From NCBI GenBank assembly GCA_964529415.1, contig CAZGWD010000002.1:62001-126000 (forward strand): a DNA stretch of 64,000 nt, read 5' to 3'. Origin of the DNA: CAYMPH01 sp964529415. GTDB lineage: Bacteria > Spirochaetota > UBA4802 > UBA5550. Below, in pieces: positions 52,285-61,846 of this stretch; the stretch's first letter is position 1; each line of letters opens with the position of its first letter. The position numbers and the translations under genes were made by a program. A model generated the notes under the pieces. That model was given only the letters and a program-made list of their open reading frames with translations. It had not been told where the DNA came from and made no database searches.

Positions 52285-53232
52285 TTAAAACCTCTTTTTA
52301 AAATTTATCCGCTCTCTTTCAAGAACCAGTGGTCTATTTAACATACGCATATTCATTAACCCAATATATTCACCAATAATTCCGATAAAAAACAGCTGAA
52401 CCGATGAAAAAAAGAAAAGTCCAACAATTATTGATGCTATACCAAGCGGTAAAAAATTCCAATAAAGAAGTTTAATTATAAAAAAAATTACTGCAATAAA
52501 AAAACCTAATATTGACAAGGCAAAACCAAACATTGTTGCAAGTCTTAAAGGAACTTTAGAATGGCTGGTGATTCCAAGCATTGCAAAATCATAAGCGATA
52601 TAAAATTTAGTGGCACTTATGCCTCCTCTGCGTGCAGATTGTTTATACTCAATTTGAAATATTTTAAAGCCCAGTTCTGAAATCAACCCCTTGAGGTATG
52701 GGTATGTATCATCGAGTTTACGAAATTGTTCTATTACTTTCTTATCATATAAACTGAAAAAACTTGCATCCCGAATAAGCTCTACTTCTGAAATTTTACT
52801 AATCAGAATGTAATATAATCTTTTAATGCCGAACAATAAAAAATTTTCATCGCTTTTCTTTTTTACTCCCTGAACAACCTGATAACCCTCTTCCCATTTC
52901 TTTAGAAAATCAATAATCAGAGATGGAGGCTCCTGTAGATCGGCAAAAATCAAGATATTAGCCTCTCCATACCCCTGAAGCAGTCCATAAAAAGATGAAC
53001 GAACAGCACCAAAATTTCTGCCATTTACTATTATTTTAACATTATTATCTTTTTTAGCAATTCCTTTAAGGATTGAAACAGTTTGATCCTTAGAATCATT
53101 ATCAATAAATATATGTTCGTAATTATATTTTTTTTGACTTTTAAAAACATCCTTAACTCTTTTATAAACTTCCTGTATGTTTTCCTGTTCATTGAAACAT
53201 GGGGTGATAACACTAATTAATTTCTTTTTCAT
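52285..53232 (-). CDS. GT2 polyprenyl-phosphate glycosyltransferase (GtrB/DPM1-like)
   Basis: The protein (315 residues from the ATG at 53232, behind GAGAGG) has a GT-A domain with VITPCFNEQENI, FIDNDSKDQT, and FADLQEPPSLI, followed by two C-terminal membrane helices (about 230-290). This is the layout of GtrB and Bactoprenol-glucosyltransferases, which load a sugar onto undecaprenyl phosphate for later transfer on the periplasmic side. The GT-C gene follows immediately, consistent with donor making and use. The sugar moved is unknown. Confidence 0.9.
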   Translation of the reverse strand: MKKKLISVITPCFNEQENIQEVYKRVKDVFKSQKKYNYEHIFIDNDSKDQTVSILKGIAKKDNNVKIIVNGRNFGAVRSSFYGLLQGYGEANILIFADLQEPPSLIIDFLKKWEEGYQVVQGVKKKSDENFLLFGIKRLYYILISKISEVELIRDASFFSLYDKKVIEQFRKLDDTYPYLKGLISELGFKIFQIEYKQSARRGGISATKFYIAYDFAMLGITSHSKVPLRLATMFGFALSILGFFIAVIFFIIKLLYWNFLPLGIASIIVGLFFFSSVQLFFIGIIGEYIGLMNMRMLNRPLVLERERINFKKRF

Positions 53233-53263
53233 ATGACCTCTCAAGATGATTACTGAACAATTT

Positions 53264-54427
53264 CTATACTACAATATTAGCTGTAATATCAGCTTTTCGA
53301 AGAAGCGCCAGGTTTTCTTCATAGTAATTCGGATTCATTAAGATAACATCAGTAATTTTCCGGATGGGAATTTCATCATAACGGATAACATAGTGACCTG
53401 TTCCGGGAATAAATTTGCCCTGCTTGTTCGGATTAAGATCTATTAAACAATCAATCAATTGACGTTCAGGATCAATTAAATTAGCAAAAGTAACTCCTTT
53501 TGCTCCTGCTCCCCAAAGTGCAATTTTACCTTTTTCAGCTAATTTTTTAATTTTTATTTCCCAATCTTTTATAAGCTTAGCTTCAGAAACAGCAAATTTT
53601 TCTGCTAAATCAGGGATGGTATGAACATTTTTTTGAATTTTTATTTTTTTATCAGGAATTGTTGCCTCCAGCCAGAGATACTGACCGCTGAATATATTTC
53701 GAACACTCTCAACCTGAAAACCAGCAATTTCAAATACTGTTCTCAATGATTGTGCAGTATAATAAGAGCAGTGTTCATAAAAAAAATCCCAAATTACCTG
53801 ATTCTGCAATATCCATTCAGCGCATGGGGTTTCAAAAAAAACACGGGCTTTGGATGAATTTGATAAAGCCTGTTTAATTGCGTGAAGCAATGCGAATGGC
53901 TCCTGAATGTGTTCAATTACATGACGGCAGATTACTATATCAGCTGGAATATTTGAACATTCAGAATCATAATAGCGCTTTTCAATTTTCAAACGGCCGT
54001 CAAAATCATTTTCCCTTCCGACAAAACTTGGGTCAAATCCATACCCGGTATTTCCCCATTCCTCAGCAGCTACCAGCTTTTTGATAAATAAACCCATTCC
54101 GCATCCAACTTCAACAATGGAACAATTTTTTACATTTTTTTCATAAACCAGATAATTCACCAGTTCCGAAACATAACCCTCAAAAGAAGATGAGCAGGTC
54201 TGTGTATTATCATATTGAGTCCCATAACTTAACTTGTTAAAATCAAATGCCTGATTAAAAATAAAACCGCATTCGAGACAAACTGCCATTCTTAAAAACC
54301 CTCTCTCGATTGAAACTGCATCATTAAAATTATCAATAATCATGTTTTGATGAACAGGAACTTGATCACGGGATAAGAATATATTTGTTTTGCTTGAAAA
54401 GCAGACAGGACAAGAATTTTTATTCAT
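53264..54427 (-). CDS. Sugar C-methyltransferase, TylC3-like
   Basis: The 387-residue protein has an N-terminal zinc-binding region (CPVC at 6-9 and CLECG near 50) and a central SAM domain with VEVGCGMGLFIKKL. It has the active-site region CRHVIEHIQEP with catalytic-type His, and a C-terminal sugar-binding domain with ALWGAGAKGVTFANL and DLNPNKQGKFIPGTG. This three-part layout is that of the TylC3/Methyltransf_13-14 family, which adds a methyl to C3 of 4-keto sugars, so a branched deoxysugar is likely. In this cluster the RmlC-like epimerase and a ketoreductase could supply the remaining steps. Confidence 0.88.
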   Translation of the reverse strand: MNKNSCPVCFSSKTNIFLSRDQVPVHQNMIIDNFNDAVSIERGFLRMAVCLECGFIFNQAFDFNKLSYGTQYDNTQTCSSSFEGYVSELVNYLVYEKNVKNCSIVEVGCGMGLFIKKLVAAEEWGNTGYGFDPSFVGRENDFDGRLKIEKRYYDSECSNIPADIVICRHVIEHIQEPFALLHAIKQALSNSSKARVFFETPCAEWILQNQVIWDFFYEHCSYYTAQSLRTVFEIAGFQVESVRNIFSGQYLWLEATIPDKKIKIQKNVHTIPDLAEKFAVSEAKLIKDWEIKIKKLAEKGKIALWGAGAKGVTFANLIDPERQLIDCLIDLNPNKQGKFIPGTGHYVIRYDEIPIRKITDVILMNPNYYEENLALLRKADITANIVV

Positions 54428-54557
54428 TTACATTACCATTACAACAAAATTAGATATACCCTTTTGTATAATAAGAGGTATAAAGTTAAATCTATTCATT
54501 TACAATTCGATTTTTCAGATTAATAAAAGTCAAGAATAATGAAATTATTTCTTTTAC

Positions 54558-55328
54558 TCAAAATTTGGTAGCGCATATCGGCAAAGACCAGGTTGTATCC
54601 CATATTATCCCGAATCTTATATATTCATGAGCATATATTTTAATATCATTGAATCCGGCTGATTTTAATTTTTTCAGCAATGAATTCTTGGAGAAAACCC
54701 TCATTTCCAGAGTTGAACCATCACCGCCATGAAAGACTAAATCTTTATATGTCTGCTCTTTGCCGTCTTTTGTAATATTTTTCAATACTGCAGTTTTATT
54801 TTCCCTTATAATTGAAAATTCATTTAAATCAGGAAAATGTTCATCTGTTTCCTCATTAAAAGTATATGGCACTGAAAAAATAAATTTACCTTTGCTTTTA
54901 AGCATTTTAAATACATTTAAAAATGCGATATCAACCGGCGGTAAAACATGTTCAAAGACATCTGTTGAAACAATAAAATCAAGGGTTTCTTCTAATTTGG
55001 AATTTATATTTGATATATCCAGTTTCGGTTCCTGATGATAAAAAGTATTTTGATATTTGAATGTTTCCTCCAGTCGAAGCGCATATGTTATCCAGTCAGA
55101 CATTCCTATGCCTGAAATATCTTTCCTGATTGGGAAATCACTCATTACCAGAGGTTCACCAAAAAACTCGCATGAAATCATATACATAAGACTTCTAAGT
55201 CGCACAGATGAATTGCATCCGTCACAATTCGGATTCTCTCTGGAAAAAGTTTTAAATTTCTTTTTATTGACACTGCCGCAAATATTGCAAGTATATTCAA
55301 TATTTGAATTTTCTATATTACCGAACAT
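54558..55328 (-). CDS. SAM-dependent methyltransferase with N-terminal Cys pairs
   Basis: The 256-residue protein opens with CNICG (14-18) and CDGC (about 36-39), four Cys that look like a zinc-binding knuckle. It continues with a methyltransferase-like domain (FIVSTDVFEHVLPPVDIAFLNVFKMLKSKGKFIFSVPY). Motif I is degenerate: ISGIGMSDWITYA lacks the usual ExGxGxG. It may therefore be a weak or non-standard SAM enzyme. GGAGATAAAA precedes the ATG. It lies between the TylC3-like and GT2 genes; its substrate is unknown. Confidence 0.7.
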   Translation of the reverse strand: MFGNIENSNIEYTCNICGSVNKKKFKTFSRENPNCDGCNSSVRLRSLMYMISCEFFGEPLVMSDFPIRKDISGIGMSDWITYALRLEETFKYQNTFYHQEPKLDISNINSKLEETLDFIVSTDVFEHVLPPVDIAFLNVFKMLKSKGKFIFSVPYTFNEETDEHFPDLNEFSIIRENKTAVLKNITKDGKEQTYKDLVFHGGDGSTLEMRVFSKNSLLKKLKSAGFNDIKIYAHEYIRFGIIWDTTWSLPICATKF

Positions 55329-55362
55329 TTTTATCTCCGTTGGTTTTAAAATATTTTAATAA

Positions 55363-56277
55363 TCAGCTGCGTATATTATAAGGCTGCCAGGACCTGCCCC
55401 ATTTTTTTTCATAACTCTTTTTATTATCTTCAAAAATCTGATTATAATATGATTGATCCAGCTTACCGAAAGACGCACCATGGAAATGATGAATAAAAAC
55501 ATCTTCAACACATACAACACGATATCCTTTTTCTCTATATTGAACAGCTATATCATCATCTTCAAACATTCCAATTGTATAACGTTCATCAAGACCGCCA
55601 AACTGCAGATATGTCTCCTTCTTTGCCATAACACAATAAAACGCAAGCATGCGGATATCAAATGATTTTTTATTGAAGAGTTCAGCTCTCTCTCTTGCAA
55701 ATTGTTCCATGCCGGCTGCAGTATGATAATTAACCTTTATGCATGCTTCATTTCCTATTGCGTTTGTAACCGGTCCAATAAGACCTATTGCAGTTCCATT
55801 AAAATATGATTTTAACTTTTGTATCCACCCTTCAGTTACAATAGTATCATTATTGAGAAATATAAGATATTCGCCCAGTGCAATTTTGGCAGCCTGGTTA
55901 TTGCCGCCGGCAAACCCCTTGTTGTCTTTATTAAGTATTAATTTCAGATTATCATGATCACTGGAGAAATCAGCAAGCCATTGCTGCGAGTCATCCGACG
56001 AAGCATTATCAACAACAATAATTTCATAATTTTGATAATCTGTATTGCAGTATATACTGCGGAGGCAGAGTTCTGAATAATCACGATTATTATATGACAA
56101 AATAATAATACTTACATCAATATTGTTATTGCAGTGAGCCTTGCGTTCTATACGATTGCGGTAATAGTTTATCGCATCATGCAGATTTATTGCATGTTTT
56201 TTTTCCGGATCACTTTTTATAATGAACTTTCTTTTTATAAAATTTATTGACTTTTCAAGAAATCTCTTTATTGTCAT
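55363..56277 (-). CDS. GT2-family glycosyltransferase
   Basis: The 304-residue GT-A enzyme has DVSIIILSYNNRDYSE, IVVDNASSD, DNKGFAGGNNQAAKIALGEYLIFLNNDT (the DxD-type metal site as NNDT), and IGMFEDDDIAVQYREKGYRV with the catalytic EDDD. This is typical of rhamnosyl- and other hexosyltransferases of GT2 that build O-antigen or capsule repeats. AGGTGTGATAA precedes the ATG. Donor and acceptor are not deducible. Confidence 0.92.
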   Translation of the reverse strand: MTIKRFLEKSINFIKRKFIIKSDPEKKHAINLHDAINYYRNRIERKAHCNNNIDVSIIILSYNNRDYSELCLRSIYCNTDYQNYEIIVVDNASSDDSQQWLADFSSDHDNLKLILNKDNKGFAGGNNQAAKIALGEYLIFLNNDTIVTEGWIQKLKSYFNGTAIGLIGPVTNAIGNEACIKVNYHTAAGMEQFARERAELFNKKSFDIRMLAFYCVMAKKETYLQFGGLDERYTIGMFEDDDIAVQYREKGYRVVCVEDVFIHHFHGASFGKLDQSYYNQIFEDNKKSYEKKWGRSWQPYNIRS

Positions 56278-56299
56278 TTATCACACCTGCTCAATAACT

Positions 56300-56878
56300 T
56301 CACCTTTGTATATCCGTATCAAACCAAGGAAAATACTTGCATCTATATTCAATTTTTCTGCTGCGTTCACCGATTTTTCTGGCCGGGACACCTGCCATAA
56401 TTGCATAAGGTTCAACATCTTTTGTAACAACAGCTCCAGCACCGATTACAGCTCCTTCAGATATATGTATACCAGGCAATAATATTGCTCGAACTCCAAT
56501 CCAGACATGATCTTCAATAATCACCTCACCCCCGCGGGTTTTAAACATAGAATCATTTGGCTCATGTTCCATTGAAACGATATAAACCTCAGGGGAAATG
56601 CTTACATTATTCTTAACAGTAATACCGATTCTTCCGTCAAAATATACATTACGGTTTACAACTACATTATCTCCAATATTAATATTGAGGCCTGTAGGGA
56701 AAAAACCCATATGAATACTGCTGTCTTTTCCAATACGGTACTTCAAAATTTTTTTATAATACCAGTGACGCAATGTGAAAGATGGAAATTTAGAAATTAT
56801 TGCTGTTGCAATATAAAACTTCAATCCGGTACGGAATGTTTTAAGCCTATTTTTAAATGAAATTATTTTTCTAAACAT
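56300..56878 (-). CDS. Hexapeptide-repeat acyltransferase (LbetaH)
   Basis: From the ATG at 56878 the protein has 192 residues. The C-terminal two thirds show left-handed beta-helix repeats: KDSSIHMG, LNIGDNVVVNRNV, IEDHVWIGVRAILLPGIHISEGAVIGAGAVVTKDVEPYAIMAGVPARKIG. These are typical of WcaF/maltose-type O-acetyltransferases; the His in DHVWIG-like context suits acetyl transfer from acetyl-CoA. The ATG overlaps the last codons of the upstream fusion glycosyltransferase gene, so the two are coupled. A second ATG 8 codons earlier is less likely. Confidence 0.88.
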   Translation of the reverse strand: MFRKIISFKNRLKTFRTGLKFYIATAIISKFPSFTLRHWYYKKILKYRIGKDSSIHMGFFPTGLNINIGDNVVVNRNVYFDGRIGITVKNNVSISPEVYIVSMEHEPNDSMFKTRGGEVIIEDHVWIGVRAILLPGIHISEGAVIGAGAVVTKDVEPYAIMAGVPARKIGERSRKIEYRCKYFPWFDTDIQR

Positions 56879-59132
56879 TATTTTTCTTTTCCAAATTATC
56901 ATACAGGCGATTAAGATAATTTACGAATATTTTATTATCATAATTATTCATTGCAACATTAAAAGCAGACTGCCCCATCTCTTTTGATTTTTCATGATTA
57001 TTCAGTAACCGGATTATATTGACAGCAGTATCAGCAGGGGTGTCTGCACATATATAGTCGCGGCCATTTTCAAAAACAAGGTCAGTTGCAGCTATTGATG
57101 TCGCTATAAAAGTCCTCCTTAAGGCGGCATAATCTATAACTTTTCCTCGCATCCCGGCTCCAGAGATGAGCGGAGCAATACCGATTGCGGCTCTCTGAAT
57201 ATACGGCCTTATATCTTCAACCTGTCCTGTAACTATAATGCTTTTACCGTCATTTAATCCGCATAATTCTTCAGGTGGAAAAGCGCCAACAACATATATA
57301 CGTACATTATTGATTTCCTTTCGAACGCTATCCCATATCTCATTAAAAAAATATTTCATTGCATCAAAATTGGGATAATGCTGAAAATTACCGACAAAAA
57401 CAATCGTATTCAGTTCAGGCTCTGTATCTGCAAGACAAAACTCACTGAAATTTACCCCATGGTTTAGTATTAAAAAATTCTGATATGGAAATAACCTATA
57501 AAAAAATTCAGCGTCCTTTAATGTCACAGCTATTCTGGCATCCATCAACGAAGCGTCAGATAATTCAATCCACAGAAATGATATTAAATCAATAAAATTC
57601 CTGATCCAGGGCTCTGAAAGAGGTTTCAATTTTTCCATATCCATAACCAATCTCAAGCTAACGGATTCCATATATGTAAATATATGATTCCGGCCATAAG
57701 AAGGATCATAATTCTGAAGAGATAACGGCCATTCATAATGAACTACATCCATATAGTTATTATCAAGCCACTTTATGATATCCAGCTGATTATTGCCCCA
57801 TTTTTCCCCTTCAATTCGATGAATTGAACAGCAGTAAGATTCAAATTCCGCAAAAAATTTATTATCTAAAATTGAATATGATGTTGCCAGATATATATCA
57901 TTATCTCTGCTTAAAATTTTTATAAAATTAAAAACACGCAGCCCGCCTCCATGATGAGGATTAGGAAATTGAGATGTAATAAATAAAATCTTTCTTCTTT
58001 TCTTTATTGTTTGTTCCGAAGGCAAATTTGAAGCAAGAAGAAAAGGATTATCAATCTTTTTCTCCCTTTGAACAGATAAAAATCTGTTCAAAGAAAATAA
58101 ATCACTTGTAAATTTTTTAAAGTTATGATTATTATAAATAATCGCATACAGAACATCAACTGAATCATTTGTTAAATTCAAAAGATCAATAACCTGTTTT
58201 AATGATGACTTTAAAATTGATGATCTCATTAAAAAATAACTGGCCGATCCATGATTTCTATATGATTCAAAATTATATGAGTGCAGTAATGCTGATTCAA
58301 CACATAATGCCGGATAATTTAATTTTTTCCCTTTTGAAATAAAATCATTTATTAAAAAATGCAAGTCGTCATAAGTATCATCAAACTTGCCTGTAATATT
58401 CCAGGTATTTTTAGATATCCCAAGGCATAATCCGTCAAAAAAATACACAGTAGTAATCAATTTTATTTTCATCCGATAAAGCATTTCAGCATTTTTCAGG
58501 AATTCATTCATATTGTTGTAATTGGTGTAAGTTTGTGTTGTATAACCGAAACTATTTGTAACAGGCATTATGGCTGAAACTTTATTTTTATATAATTCCA
58601 GATTATTTATCATCTGATCAATGGTTCCAGGCGCAGGGATGCTTAAACCGGATAAAATAATAATATTATCATTTGTACTTTTTTCAATTAGGCTGTTAAG
58701 TAATCTCCCTAAATTGTTCATGCAGATTATTTCTGTTTTTATTTTATCATTTTTAATTATTTTTTTGGACCATTTGGTTATATTAAAATTTTTATTATTT
58801 CCACCAATTAAGATTTCATTTATTTGTAAAGGTTTCCATGCTAGTAAACTTTTTAAGCATAAAGAATCATAATATGTATTTTCAGTTAAAATAATTAATG
58901 ATGCTTTTTTGAGAGTTTCAGAATATTTCCAAAAATGTTTTTTTTCAAACTTAAATGATAGAGGATTATGAAAATATTGTTTTATATAAAATGGATTATT
59001 ATGATGATTAGATTTAAAACCTATTTTCTTAATTGTATTTTCAATAACAGAAATATAAATTATGGTTATTGTTGCAGCCAAACCAAAATTTTTATTATAT
59101 TCTTTAATTTTATTGAAATATTTTATTATCAT
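56871..59132 (-). CDS. Fused glycosyltransferase: GT2-like N-domain plus GT4-like C-domain
   Basis: The 753-residue protein has two parts. Residues about 75-330 look like a degenerate GT2 domain (SLIILTENTYYDSLCLKSLLAWKP, then AIMPVTNSFG and FDDTYDDLHFLINDFISKGKK). Residues about 370-745 form a GT-B domain (KILFITSQFPNPHHGGGLRVFNF, then VFVGNFQHYPNFDAMKYF, GAFPPEELC, GQVEDIRPYIQRAAIGIAPLISGAGMRGKVIDYAALRR). The latter motifs match GT4 enzymes. The N-domain lacks a clear DxD, so it may be catalytically weak or have another role. The protein could add two sugars in sequence. GGAATAATCAA precedes the ATG. Confidence 0.8.
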   Translation of the reverse strand: MIIKYFNKIKEYNKNFGLAATITIIYISVIENTIKKIGFKSNHHNNPFYIKQYFHNPLSFKFEKKHFWKYSETLKKASLIILTENTYYDSLCLKSLLAWKPLQINEILIGGNNKNFNITKWSKKIIKNDKIKTEIICMNNLGRLLNSLIEKSTNDNIIILSGLSIPAPGTIDQMINNLELYKNKVSAIMPVTNSFGYTTQTYTNYNNMNEFLKNAEMLYRMKIKLITTVYFFDGLCLGISKNTWNITGKFDDTYDDLHFLINDFISKGKKLNYPALCVESALLHSYNFESYRNHGSASYFLMRSSILKSSLKQVIDLLNLTNDSVDVLYAIIYNNHNFKKFTSDLFSLNRFLSVQREKKIDNPFLLASNLPSEQTIKKRRKILFITSQFPNPHHGGGLRVFNFIKILSRDNDIYLATSYSILDNKFFAEFESYCCSIHRIEGEKWGNNQLDIIKWLDNNYMDVVHYEWPLSLQNYDPSYGRNHIFTYMESVSLRLVMDMEKLKPLSEPWIRNFIDLISFLWIELSDASLMDARIAVTLKDAEFFYRLFPYQNFLILNHGVNFSEFCLADTEPELNTIVFVGNFQHYPNFDAMKYFFNEIWDSVRKEINNVRIYVVGAFPPEELCGLNDGKSIIVTGQVEDIRPYIQRAAIGIAPLISGAGMRGKVIDYAALRRTFIATSIAATDLVFENGRDYICADTPADTAVNIIRLLNNHEKSKEMGQSAFNVAMNNYDNKIFVNYLNRLYDNLEKKNNV

Positions 59133-59198
59133 TTGATTATTCCGATATAATATGTTAATTTTTCAAATTACGCGGGTAATATTTTTAATTAGCAGAAA

Positions 59199-60113
59199 CT
59201 ATTTTTTAGAATGCTGATGATTAACCAACTTCTTTATTCCATCTCTAATTGAAACTTCTGACTTCCATCCATTGATAATTTCTCCGCCTTTCCACGGTTC
59301 CATAACTTCTCTTTCACGATAATTTAATCCGCCCCATTCAATATTTAATTTATTACCGGAAACTTCTTCATATATTTCAGCAATTTCTTGTAATGAATGT
59401 AATTGCAAACTATGTATTGCAAATGTTTTACCATTATATTTTTTATCTATAAAATCATCTTCTACTTGAAGTATTAATTTTTTAAATGCTTCAACAACAT
59501 CATCAATAAATAATATGTCTATCTTCTGAAGCCCCGGTGACATTTTAAGTCTTTCATTATTATTCAAGGAATGCCAAATATTAAATATTTTTTTTCTTGT
59601 ATCATCCGGCCCGTAAGTATCATTTAATTTCAATGTCACAAAATATAAATTATTTGACTCAATATAGTATTTTGCAATATCTTCAAAAGCCTGTTTTGTG
59701 GCAGCATAAAGATTAACCGGCGAATATTCTTCACCTGAATAATGCTGCCAGAAAGTACCTGTATTGATGAATGCCTTTACACCGCTTTTAACAGAAGCTT
59801 CAAGAAGTCTTGTTCCAAGCAAAACATTCGATTCTATTAAATTTACAATATTATTGCTATTGTGATCCTTAATAAATAAAGATGCCAGATGTATTACCAG
59901 ATCGAATTTCTGTTCATTAAAATATTTGATTAAATCATCTGTACTTCCATCATCTAAAAAACAACTAATTCCATATGGTTCAAATAAATCAAAATATTCC
60001 TTTTTCCTTATCAGTACTGAAAGATTGATATTTTCATTTTCAATTAAAGACTTAATCAGGTTATTCCCTATAAAACCATTAGGCCCGGTTATAAAAATTT
60101 TTTTAAACTTCAT
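59199..60113 (-). CDS. NDP-sugar ketoreductase/epimerase, extended SDR
   Basis: The 304-residue protein has the NAD(P)-binding start KIFITGPNGFIGNNL, the HLASLF motif, a catalytic set of Thr in FINTGTFWQ and Tyr-x3-Lys in NLYAATKQA, and C-terminal LDTYGPDD-type residues. It resembles RfbJ-type abequose synthases and dTDP-4-keto-6-deoxysugar reductases in size and motifs. It likely reduces the 4-keto group to finish an NDP-deoxysugar after the RmlC-like epimerase encoded just upstream. Confidence 0.8.
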   Translation of the reverse strand: MKFKKIFITGPNGFIGNNLIKSLIENENINLSVLIRKKEYFDLFEPYGISCFLDDGSTDDLIKYFNEQKFDLVIHLASLFIKDHNSNNIVNLIESNVLLGTRLLEASVKSGVKAFINTGTFWQHYSGEEYSPVNLYAATKQAFEDIAKYYIESNNLYFVTLKLNDTYGPDDTRKKIFNIWHSLNNNERLKMSPGLQKIDILFIDDVVEAFKKLILQVEDDFIDKKYNGKTFAIHSLQLHSLQEIAEIYEEVSGNKLNIEWGGLNYREREVMEPWKGGEIINGWKSEVSIRDGIKKLVNHQHSKK

Positions 60114-60127
60114 TTATAATCTCTTTT

Positions 60128-60670
60128 TTAAATATGGAACGGAGTTTGATAATCAATTAATCCTGCAAAAGATTTATCACGCTCTGAAATAATCGGATTT
60201 GCGATAGGCCATTGAAACTCAAAACTGTCATATAGAATACCTGTATCTGATTCCGGGTGGTATTCGTTTGTTACCTGATAATAGGCTATAGCCTGCTCGC
60301 TTAATACACCAAAACCATGCGCAAGACCTGTTGGAATATATAATGACTTTCTATTTTCCCTTGACAATTCAATAGCAAAATATTGTCCGTATGTTTTTGA
60401 AAATTTCCTGATATCCAATATAACATCTATTATAGTCCCGGAAATTACTGTAATTAATTTTATCTGATCATAAGGAGGAACCTGGAAATGCATTCCTCTA
60501 ATAACATCTTCCTTTGATTTTGTATAAAAAGATTCTCTGAAATCACACACGCAATTATTTTTTTCAAACTCGCTATAATTAAAATTTTTCACGAATGATC
60601 CGCGGTAATCTTTAGTTACATTCTGCTCAATTACAAATAAACCTTCAATTTCAGTATTAATGAATTTCAT
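60128..60670 (-). CDS. dTDP-4-keto-6-deoxysugar 3,5-epimerase-like (RmlC/TylK type)
   Basis: The 180-residue cupin has RGSFVKNF, RGMHFQVPP with the catalytic His, the SGTIIDVILDIR strand, PTGLAHGFGVLSE, and AIAYYQVTNEYHPESD with the catalytic Tyr region. Both active-site residues of RmlC enzymes thus seem present, so it is likely active as a 3,5- or 5-epimerase on a nucleotide-linked 4-keto sugar. It sits 14 bases before the ketoreductase gene, which fits consecutive steps. rmlA, rmlB and rmlD are not in this window. Confidence 0.9.
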   Translation of the reverse strand: MKFINTEIEGLFVIEQNVTKDYRGSFVKNFNYSEFEKNNCVCDFRESFYTKSKEDVIRGMHFQVPPYDQIKLITVISGTIIDVILDIRKFSKTYGQYFAIELSRENRKSLYIPTGLAHGFGVLSEQAIAYYQVTNEYHPESDTGILYDSFEFQWPIANPIISERDKSFAGLIDYQTPFHI

Positions 60671-60749
60671 TGAGAACGCACATGACTCCTGTGATATTTT
60701 TTGAGGACTTATGTCAATTTATTATAATTTAAAAATAAAAAAAATAATA

Positions 60750-61091
60750 TCATTTAAAATAAATCATTATTACACCAGTAATAACAAAAAGAATCCCGCT
60801 GAATTGAAAAAAAGAAAGATGTTCATTTAAAAAAATAAAAGATAAAATAAGAATTAAAACTATACTCATGCCAACAACAATGGGATAAGCAATTGATATA
60901 TTAAAAAATTGTAAAGCTTTTGCATAAAAAATAAAATTTATTCCAAAAAATCCTATCGCAAGATAAAAAGGAATACTCATTAATTGTTCGACAAATGAAG
61001 GATGCTTATTCGCAACAAATGCTTTCAGCGTAAAGTTAGCTAATACATTAAAAATTATCGATAGCAATAAAAAGATCAAATTTAGTTTCAG
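60750..61091 (-). CDS. Small EamA/SMR-like membrane protein, candidate lipid-sugar flippase
   Basis: The 109-residue frame has four membrane helices, matching SMR/ArnE-ArnF-type transporters (AKALQFFNISIAYPIVVGMSIVLILILSFIFLNEHLSF). Members in sugar clusters move undecaprenyl-phosphate sugars. The TTG at 61079 has no ribosome site. GGGAG lies 6 bases before an in-frame CTG at 61091, which would give (M)KLNLIFLLLSIIF, a more natural start. A CTG start is unusual, so it is uncertain. It follows directly on the GT2 gene, which supports flipping of that product. Confidence 0.75.
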   Translation of the reverse strand: MKLNLIFLLLSIIFNVLANFTLKAFVANKHPSFVEQLMSIPFYLAIGFFGINFIFYAKALQFFNISIAYPIVVGMSIVLILILSFIFLNEHLSFFQFSGILFVITGVIMIYFK

Positions 61092-61846
61092 ATCATACTC
61101 CCTGAAGATTGTTTTAGATTTTTTGTTCCAATTAAATATAATGCAAACTTTAGCGCTTGTTTTAAAACATTTTTATTAAAAGAAGAATTCGAAAAAACAT
61201 ATGAAATTGAAGTTTCCTTAAATGTCATACCTCTGCGGATTCCTAAAGCCAGTGCCTCCATATGAAAATCAAATGATTTGGATTTCAAATCACTTTCTGA
61301 TATTATCTTAGCAGCTTTAAAACTATAACGGCGATAACCGCTTGTGCAGTCTTTTATTCCTGGTCCAAAAATATTCAGATATGAACTTGTCAAAGTATAA
61401 TTGACAACCCGCGCAGCCAAAAAACTGATAAGTTTTCTGTAAAATGGAACATTTGTAATTATCTTGCGGCTTCCTATTACAATATCAATTGCAGAATCCT
61501 GATTCAAAAAATCAGGTAATTCATCAGGATTATGAGATAGACCGGCATCCATTGTGATGATAAAGTCATATTTTTTAGACACACCATATTTTAATCCATC
61601 CTGAAGCCCTAACGGAATATGAGTTGCAACTGAATGAGTTATAACATTAAGAGAATGTTTATATTTTTTTTTTGAACATTCGGTCTGTATTTTTTTTAAA
61701 ATAATCGGAGTTTTGTCTCTGCTTCCGTCATCAGTTACTGAAACATCTGCATATTCAAGAGATCTTGTCACAACCTCGTAAATTGTTTCCTCTTCATTAT
61801 GAGCAGGAATAACTATAAGACTATTAATTTTTTTTTTATTTACCAT
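61088..61846 (-). CDS. GT2-family glycosyltransferase
   Basis: The 252-residue GT-A enzyme has LIVIPAHNEEETI, VTDDGSRDKTP, ITMDAGLSHNPDELP, and DCTSGYRRYSFKA. These are typical of DPM1-type enzymes that load a sugar onto a polyprenyl phosphate, but it lacks C-terminal membrane helices. The SMR-like flippase gene follows at once, so a lipid-linked sugar route is likely. Its ATG overlaps the nucleotidyltransferase gene by 11 bases. Confidence 0.88.
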   Translation of the reverse strand: MVNKKKINSLIVIPAHNEEETIYEVVTRSLEYADVSVTDDGSRDKTPIILKKIQTECSKKKYKHSLNVITHSVATHIPLGLQDGLKYGVSKKYDFIITMDAGLSHNPDELPDFLNQDSAIDIVIGSRKIITNVPFYRKLISFLAARVVNYTLTSSYLNIFGPGIKDCTSGYRRYSFKAAKIISESDLKSKSFDFHMEALALGIRRGMTFKETSISYVFSNSSFNKNVLKQALKFALYLIGTKNLKQSSGSMI

